Origin: Thermoleophilia bacterium
GTDB lineage: Bacteria > Actinomycetota > Thermoleophilia > Gaiellales > JAICJC01
Direction: 5' to 3'
Assembly: GCA_025928435.1 (NCBI GenBank)
Contig: JAICJM010000202.1
Location: forward strand, 1-6,813
Length of the DNA stretch: 6,813 bases
The translations under genes were made by a program, and so were the position numbers. Positions 6,581-6,813 of the stretch are shown piece by piece. Each line of letters opens with the position of its first letter. Positions within the stretch are counted from its first letter, which is position 1. The notes under the pieces were generated by a model. It worked only from the letters and a program-made list of their open reading frames with translations. It was not told the origin of the DNA and made no database searches.

Positions 6581-6813
6581 TCAGTCTGGCGGCAGCTCGC
6601 GGTAGACCAGGTCGACGTCCACGCCGGAGCCCTTCCGCCAGACGCGGGCTCCGTAGTACACGATGAGCCCGAACGCGGCGGTCGCGAGCATGAAGGCCGG
6701 CACGTACCAGCGGTGGCTCGAGTCGCCCGAGAGCGCGAGGGCCGGGTACTTGAGCGTGTCGAAGACCAGGAACGCCATCGCCAGGAACGAGAGCGGCGCG
6801 ACGATCTTGAGCA
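6581..6813 (-). CDS. C-terminal part of an APC-family amino acid permease (partial, 5' end outside window)
   Basis: The frame is open to the window edge and 76 residues are visible. They include two probable membrane helices (about 1-20, IVAPLSFLAMAFLVFDTL, and 37-54, VPAFMLATAAFGLIVYYG), then a basic cytoplasmic end RVWRKGSGVDVDLVYRELPP. A final helix followed by R-R/K-x-G-(I/V)-D-x-x-L-x-(Y/F)-x-E-(L/I)-P-P is typical, as I recall, of APC-superfamily amino acid permeases, secondary transporters in the cytoplasmic membrane. An ATG at 6776-6778 lies within a helix and is not taken as the start, because the helix continues upstream to the edge. Substrate cannot be told from this part. Another polytopic membrane protein remains possible. 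Confidence 0.65.
   Translation of the reverse strand, partial: LKIVAPLSFLAMAFLVFDTLKYPALALSGDSSHRWYVPAFMLATAAFGLIVYYGARVWRKGSGVDVDLVYRELPPD

Overview
The window is very GC-rich. Its strong GC bias at third codon positions, non-AUG starts and TAnnnT-type -10 boxes close to start codons suggest a high-GC actinobacterium. The order RNase E/G - rplU - rpmA - obgE - nadD - rsfS, with no proBA between obgE and nadD and with a DUF2203 gene after rsfS, fits the Thermoleophilia (Gaiellales/Solirubrobacterales-like) better than Streptomyces or Mycobacterium. That taxonomic call is inference from gene order and memory, not from a search.

Left part (1-4232, all + strand): a ribosome-biogenesis and translation cluster. 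It opens with the C-terminal tail of a ribonuclease E/G-type protein, followed by ribosomal proteins L21 (with an unusual 70-residue Lys/Ala/Pro tail) and L27, the 50S-assembly GTPase Obg, the NAD-biosynthesis enzyme NadD, and the ribosomal silencing factor RsfS. Next come a DUF2203 protein and an unrecognised helical protein. The genes are tightly packed: rplU/rpmA overlap by 11 nt, obgE/nadD by 4 nt (ATGA) and DUF2203/181-aa ORF by 4 nt (GTGA), so most of the cluster is probably co-transcribed and partly translationally coupled. A hairpin covers the RNase stop codon ahead of rplU. A possible internal promoter lies at the end of nadD, and rsfS appears to start with a rare CTG.

Middle (4233-5401, + strand): a tRNA-Ala(GGC) gene with a near-consensus -10 box, then a hemerythrin-like HHE-domain protein that may be translated from a leaderless or near-leaderless mRNA. 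After it, a perfect Shine-Dalgarno and ATG lead into what looks like a decayed cupin-like gene. Its coding signal jumps between all three frames over about 320 nt.

Right part (5402-6813, - strand): a VOC/glyoxalase-fold protein, two small uncharacterised proteins (95 and 74 aa), and the 3' end of an APC-type amino acid permease running off the window. The permease and the 74-aa gene are separated by a perfect 14-bp inverted repeat whose 3' arm contains the Shine-Dalgarno of the 74-aa gene. This is the most striking non-coding structure in the window.

No CRISPR array, insertion sequence, integrase, phage gene or recognisable defence system is visible. The window is mostly conserved housekeeping DNA, and the points worth a second look are small: the RBS-sequestering hairpin, the broken gene, the rsfS start, the L21 tail, and the two unexplained ORFs at the end of the ribosome-biogenesis cluster.
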